NCBI GenBank assembly: GCA_030549775.1
Contig: CM060177.1
Span: 67,695,638 to 67,759,637 of the forward strand
From: Tamarix chinensis
Lineage: Eukaryota > Streptophyta > Magnoliopsida > Caryophyllales > Tamaricaceae
DNA length: 64,000 nt
Direction: 5' to 3'
The notes beneath the pieces are model-generated. The model did not search any database. It worked only from the letters and a program-made list of their open reading frames with translations, and was not told the origin of the DNA. Within the stretch, counting starts at the first letter, position 1. Each line of letters starts with the position of its first letter. Of the stretch, positions 58,898-64,000 are shown in pieces. A program made the translations under genes and the position numbers.

Positions 58898-59700
58898 TTT
58901 TTAAAAATAGCTTAGGATTATGACTTGGATTTGTTTTACCATGAGGGTAAGGCTGATGTGGAGGCATATGAACTTAGGAGGGAGAATTGTTTTGTCATAT
59001 CATTTGTGTCACAATCTAGGGATATGGAGATCAAGTTGATCAATACTAGTGCCTTCGAGGCAAGAGTGAGTGTAAATACAATAACACCTTTTATCTTTGA
59101 GGAGATTCAAGCTAGTGAAGTTGGTGATGTGAGGCTTGAGAGGATCAAATAGGATATTAAAGAAGGTAGAGTGAAAGGGTTTCATCTCTATAAGGATAAT
59201 AGTGTCACAGCTAAAGGGCTAAATGTTATACTAAAACCTACGGGTTCACACAATACACTTAGTATACCTAGGATAACAAAAATAACGGCATACTATAGCT
59301 TAGTAGTTCATTTACACCAGAAAAAAAATAGTGATTAAAACTAAAAAATACAATTAGAGGATAATCCTAGGAGTGATAAAAAATAAAGAACTTTATACAA
59401 ACTTTTGAACATGCAAAACTAAGCCTCTACTCTCCACTTACTTATAGTCAAATGTTGCAATATTTCTAACTTTTTAAGTTAGTTGTGGTCTATACAATGG
59501 GGATATATTGAGCTCAAGAGGAAAATCCTAGAGGAATTTATTATACTCCTAATCTAATCCATCATTCAGGGGATACATTCTATAAGTATTTGAAGGAGGA
59601 ATATTGGTGGCCCCATATGAAGCAAAAGGTTATAAAATTCATTATCCGATGGTTAACCTGACATAGGGTCAAGATCAAGCATATAAGATTAGTAAGCTTC
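58898..59700 (+). pseudogene. Element F RNase H end and integrase N-terminus
   Basis: DYDLDLFYHEGKADVEAYEL (58,918-58,978) is the RNase H C-terminus (DYD...YH.GKA.V.A..L). Then HHSGDTFYKYLKEEYWWPHM (59,560-59,620) is the integrase HHCC region with its histidines, but the cysteine pair is lost (RWLT-stop-H). No integrase core follows, so Pol is truncated at about 59,775. Confidence 0.7.
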
Positions 59701-59775
59701 GTACAACCATAAGAAGATTGATATAGGAAGTGAGAAAATATCTCTATGTAATTTTATAGCAGGTCTTTGTTGGTA

Positions 59776-60759
59776 TATTCCTTAATTGTTTATCTAATGT
59801 AGACTCTAGTTTTCTTGTCATAAAACACATTTTTTGCAGTTATCATATAAATTGCATTGAATCTTTATGTTTTACGCTTTTTTAGGCTTGTGAATCTTAT
59901 TATTTCTTAAAAAGAGTAATATGAGATTATTTACAGTTAAATATTTATATATAATATTATGAATGATAATTTAATTGTTGAAATTATGATTATTTCATTC
60001 TTACAAGATTTCATACATATATAATTAAGGAAATCATGAAATATGGGAGTTGTAGACTTATAAATCAAAACTAAATTCCTCCCCATAATTCTCTCAAATA
60101 GATAAGAGTTTTAAATCTATATTATGCTAGATTAAATCTTTTTTTGTTTACTTTACAATTAAAATTTTCAATATTAAACTTTTTAGTAATGAATAAGTTA
60201 TGATCATTTTCCCAAAAGTGTGTAAATATGTTTTACCAACTCAAGAGGCTTGGTATTAGGTTGGGTTTTGATTTTGTGTGTTGAAGTCATTTTTTCTCTT
60301 GGTGTAGGTATTTTACCATATTTATTGGGATTTTTAAATAAGTTCTATATATAATAGATTATCACTTAGATTAGCATAACCTTTATTATAGTCATTAGAA
60401 GTATGGTGAAGTTTAGTTTAATATCTTCATGTGTGTCTGCAAACATATTTATCTTTTTCTTTACTATTCATTAAAGATACTCATGGTTATTCTTGTGTGT
60501 TTTTGAGACTTTCAACTCATTCATCACTAATCATGTTTTAATCAACCATTAGTAACATACATAAGGTTAAAGTAATATTAATCATGTTTAAATATAAAAT
60601 AGCCAAAGTATCCTTAAAATAATAAATAATATAATATGAGAATAGTAAAAGTAGAATAGTGGAAACTCATTGTCCATAAGGAAAGCTTGTGCGTCAAGTT
60701 AGTACATGAGAGGTATATTAGAAACACTCCTCTATTGTAGTTTAATCTTCGACAAGACT
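59776..60759. other. AT-rich stretch without recognised genes
   Basis: No coding, repeat or structural signal that I can support. Confidence 0.4.
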
Positions 60760-60764
60760 CTTCT

Positions 60765-61330
60765 TTGAGTGTTAGAAATATTTTCACTTTTCAAAGGTAT
60801 GGGCCTAATTTTTTCAACTACTACTGTAGTAAGGAAAATGTGACAATGAGGAATGTTTATCATGCTTTGAGAGACCATTCACCCCTACCCCAATTTTGTG
60901 GTTTAACTTGGTGTGGAATAATCTGGGTATGCCCAAATACAAAATCATAACCAGATGGCATGTCATCAAGGTTTAGGTGTTAAAACTAAACCTCAAAAAT
61001 GGTATATTATTAATGATGCAGTTTGTCTTGGTTTTCTACAAGGTGGTGAGGATCTGAATCATCTCCTCACTTAATGCCACTTTCCCCTCACAATATAGGG
61101 ATCTATGCTCAACTGGCTTATGCTACCTCATTGGTTTCCTTCATGCTCCACTTTCTTATCTTAGATGATCAAAATTACTAGCTTAGGAAGAGGTGTAGCT
61201 GTAATGCAGTTATCTTCCAATTCAAGCAAGCTATACCTACTAGAATTATCCACCATATGAATGATAAATTGTTTGTTCAGTTTGGCTAGGATAAAAATGC
61301 CAATGCTCAAAGGTATTTGATTCTTATTGA
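60765..61330 (+). pseudogene. LINE-4 ORF2 C-terminal fragment
   Basis: VTMRNVYHALRDHSPLPQFC then GLTWCGIIWVCPNTKS fits the zf-RVT opening (..Y..L......W..L.W.....PK...). After a stop, further frames carry the usual ML.W...PHW...TFLS and VAVMQLSS...IKMPM wording of LINE tails. Heavily decayed. Confidence 0.55.
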
Positions 61331-61355
61331 TAGATGGGGAAACAAATATAATTGT

Positions 61356-61365
61356 GGGGGGGGGG
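61356..61365 (+). repeat. G10 homopolymer
   Basis: Ten consecutive G in the LINE-4 3' region; possibly a sequencing length error site. Confidence 0.9.
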
Positions 61366-61940
61366 AATAGATGGTCTAGGAGTTTCTATGGGTGTTTTAG
61401 CACAATTGTTTTTCCTGTGGTGTGTTAGTTTATATGTACTTATATTATTTTTGGTAATAAAAGCTTAAATTAATATTTCGAAAAAAGTTCAAATAGTGGC
61501 TATTCACCATGTCCCTATCTATTGATCATTGACCATTGACATTTACCATGAGTTGTAAGGTTTTATTTTTAAAAGTGGCATATGACCTTATTTTTTGATT
61601 TTGAATTCAAATCCACCTCACGTTTTTGTCAATTTGCCCCTAAAATGGTCTTTTATGAATTAAATAGTTATCCATTCAAATGTATTAATCAACTTAAGAT
61701 GAGCTAAGTTTAACCTATAAAAACACTTGTGAGAACCTTTTATGTAAGTCTCGAGCAATGGTTTTGTGACATGTGATGTGTGTTTAGTGTCATATATAAG
61801 CACTATATATATTTCGTGTTAGTATTTAAAACACCCACAATGTGTGAATATGTAAGCACATATGAAAGTTAGAGGTATTTGCATTAGAACCCCTATTACA
61901 TTAGAGGTAATCAAGTAAATCCTCATTCACAATAAGAATA

Positions 61941-62260
61941 AGCATGTAAGAACCTAAATCTTTGCACCTTTTTTTGAGTTTCCTAGCCATTACATCCATG
62001 AATTGTATTCCTATATGTGTTTTATAGCATGAATAATCATGTGTACCTTTGTAATATGTTTCATAGTTAAGATGGCCATGTATTTATTCGCATTGAGTTT
62101 TCTAGTTGTAACTGCCTATGCATTCATTTACATTAATTTTCCTAGCCATGTTGGCCCGTGAATTCATTTACATTATTTTTTCTAGTTGTGATGGTCTATG
62201 AAATTATTTCCATTGAATTTCCTATCTATGATCAGTAGTGTGTTAAGAATCAATTGATAT
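61941..62260 (+). repeat. 40-bp tandem repeat array
   Basis: Diverged units keep an exact 40-base spacing. TCCTAGCCAT, TTTATAGCAT, TCATAGTTAA, TCTAGTTGTA, CCTAGCCATG, TCTAGTTGTG and CCTATCTATG begin at 61,981, 62,021, 62,061, 62,101, 62,141, 62,181 and 62,221. Each is followed by ATG-rich sequence and a TTCATTTACATT-like block. Confidence 0.85.
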
Positions 62261-63329
62261 TGTTCACAGTGAGCAATAAATACTTATTTGATATTTTGTT
62301 TTTGTAAGTACTAAACACCAGTTTGATATTGTTTTTGGTTGAACAATTTGCAAGTATTGTTTATACCTGAACAATCCCCTCATAGTTTTATCACACCTAA
62401 ACGCTCCCTAAGATCTTATTTGGGGGCTAACAATCCTTTATCTTTGTTCAAATGTTTTAGTACCATTTGTAGTCTTTTAAGATATTTCATGCTAATGTCT
62501 ATAATAGGCCACTTGATGGTGTAAGCATGTGTAAATATTTCATGTGATATACTATGATTGCCTAAATTATGTTTTAGATGATAATAGAAGCTTGAATTTA
62601 CCAAGTAATTAACTGTACTAATGTCATCTATAGCATTGTAGTGAAGTTGGAAAGGTAGGGCAGCATATATATATGTCTTGTAGGTTATCCATTATTGTGA
62701 AGTCTTATTATCTTGTCTAGCCACACAAATTTCATCTCGTATTTCCTATATCCATTTTGTTTTTCAATTTATGTTGTAAAGATTAAATGTTTAATGCTAC
62801 TCTATTTATAATTTTTTATATTTGATTAAAATATTTTCTCAAACTCTGATTTTATGCTTATTAATTCTCTTACTAATTTTTGGTTAGGTGATAACAACAC
62901 CTAATTCTTATGTATGAGGCCTTGTTCCTTATATATGCTTGGTATTAATTGTACCTTTATTATCTTGGATGAGCTAATTTCATCCCCATTTTTGTTATAG
63001 CTACCACAAATTATATTTAGAAAAAGAAAATTCTCTTTATAAACATAGGGTAAAATCATCTAGTGAAAGATTACAAGAGTAGAAAAATTTAGTCTTATCT
63101 TTGCGGATTTTTGTAGCACAAGCCTATCAAATATTTTGTTAGTAGTGGAGGTATTAAGCATAATGAAGTTATGGTGGCAATGCTGCAAATAGTTCTAACA
63201 AAACCACAAATACTTGCTCCTGGGGTTAATCGGGTAGGTTGACTAATCAAAAACCAACTTTGCCTTATATGGTACAGATAAGGGCCCTGAAGGAATAGAG
63301 TATGCCTTATGCTAGGATATTTTAAGGTG
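62261..63329. other. Stretch without recognised genes, LTR-like in texture
   Basis: It contains GGTTAGGTGATAACAACACC (62,882), which resembles GGTTAGGTGGTAACACACC near the end of element A's 3' LTR (48,966). A distant relative of that LTR is possible. No coding signal. Confidence 0.35.
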
Positions 63330-64000
63330 ACTATAATACCCTAAATTCAACCTAACCATAGTTTTTGATAATTATAATATTCATCTCACATAATTTTGTA
63401 ACCCTAAATTTAAACCCTATAATAAATATAACCCTAAATTTCTTTTTCTTTTTCCTTTTTCTTCTACTCCTACCTAGTCTTCTTCTTCCCTTGCATGACT
63501 CCCTCCTTCCCTAAAAATTTTATTTTAGCCATGCATCCAACCTCTATCCTACCAAGTCTAAAATCATGATCACCACAATCATCATCCTAAAACTTTGGGA
63601 TGTGTTATAGAAAATTTTCCCTAGAAATCTCCTCAACTATGGTGCACCTATACCCTGTAAGCTTAACTTATATCGTCATTCATCATTCATATCAACTACA
63701 TATATATATATCCTCAATTCCCTCTCCTTACTTAAATTTCACCTCACCTTACTTCTTTTAAGACGAATTGCATAGCTTACCACAAACTCACACAATAATC
63801 AATGTCTCAAAAAACACACCATGTATAACATAGCCAAGTCGTGTTAAGAACCCATGCAGCACCCCATCGCCCACATTAGATTCTTATGCAACACCCCTTT
63901 AGATTTATTAGAATTTGACACAATAACCATGCTATTTGTGTCATCCATTGACACAAGACACCCCATTGCGCACCAAATAATGCAAGTAGTTAAATTTGTG
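63330..64000 (+). repeat. Probable start of another gypsy-type LTR, cut by the window edge
   Basis: TATAATACCCTAAATTC at 63,333 resembles the TGTAATACC / TGTAACACCCTAAA starts of the LTRs here. The following TTCTTTTTCTTTTTCC and TCTTCTTCTTCCC pyrimidine-rich part (63,430-63,510) and the CAACACCCC wording near 63,890 resemble the same zone of other LTRs in the window. No partner is visible. Confidence 0.35.

Larger units (their letters stand above)
52590..59775 (+). mobile_element. Gypsy element F: pol remnant, split by LINE-3
   Basis: Sense-strand protease, RT and RNase H traces (52,600-53,945) continue after the LINE-3 insertion with the end of RNase H and the integrase N-terminus (58,898-59,700), then stop. 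The wording is that of Del/Tekay-like chromoviruses (FDSSAS, MRLCMNY, LKIYTHYLYG). No LTR pair could be established. Confidence 0.75.
60760..61490 (+). mobile_element. LINE-4: 5'-truncated sense LINE 3' end
   Basis: The zf-RVT start and a degenerate C-terminus are followed by a LINE-type 3' end (TTTTTGGTAATAAAAGC, about 61,450, then an A-rich CGAAAAAAG). Only about 0.7 kb remains. Confidence 0.6.

Overview
The window looks like repeat-dense (pericentromeric or otherwise heterochromatic) nuclear DNA of a flowering plant. The evidence is a strongly AT-rich composition, plant-type CACTA, L1-like LINE and Ty3/gypsy retrotransposon proteins, initiator-Met tRNA primer-binding sites, spliced exons, and no bacterial-style gene packing. 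I find no convincing cellular gene, tRNA, rRNA or CRISPR array. Almost every coding trace belongs to a mobile element, and most are broken by stops and frameshifts. All coordinates come from reading the sequence by eye; no alignment or database search was run.

Left part (1-15,182): the right-hand half of a CACTA (En/Spm-like) DNA transposon ends at 4,231 with a CACTA-type terminus and an array of palindromic subterminal repeats. It carries a multi-exon gene that joins a Transposase_24/PttA-like region, a conserved mid-domain and a Ulp1-type cysteine protease whose His/Asp/Cys triad is still present. A LINE tail (1-778) sits in one of its introns. The transposon itself lies in the 3' end of an antisense, 5'-truncated LINE (4,235-5,515). 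A complete but degenerate gypsy element with two ~1-kb LTRs occupies 6,462-11,698. An AT-rich stretch without recognisable genes follows.

Central part (15,183-49,089): a deep nest. An old gypsy element A (LTRs ~3.3 kb, PBS at 32,261) has been split twice. Its 5' LTR holds a related solo LTR D (18,530-32,059). D holds a near-full-length antisense LINE-2 (13-bp target duplication). LINE-2's reverse-transcriptase region holds a 4.85-kb solo LTR E (target duplication CTCAG). A's gag region holds a solo LTR B (32,993-42,527), which in turn holds the best preserved gypsy element here, C (34,519-41,582, target duplication ATGGG). Element C keeps recognisable gag, protease, RT, RNase H and integrase, with scattered stops and altered integrase catalytic residues.

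Right part (49,090-64,000): LTR-like sequence, then a gypsy pol remnant F (protease, RT, RNase H). F is interrupted inside RNase H by a full-length antisense LINE-3 (53,981-58,862) flanked by a 35-bp imperfect target duplication. F resumes as RNase H and the integrase N-terminus until about 59,775. A 5'-truncated sense LINE-4 (60,760-61,490), a 40-bp tandem array (61,941-62,260) and a probable start of another LTR at the right edge complete the window.

The signals that plain element annotation does not explain are short structured repeats inside the solo LTRs. These are a pair of adjacent hairpins whose stems change on both arms between families, and a 49-bp repeat in LTR E whose spacers each form a different perfect stem. 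The near-intact protease-bearing CACTA gene also stands out amid otherwise decayed sequence.
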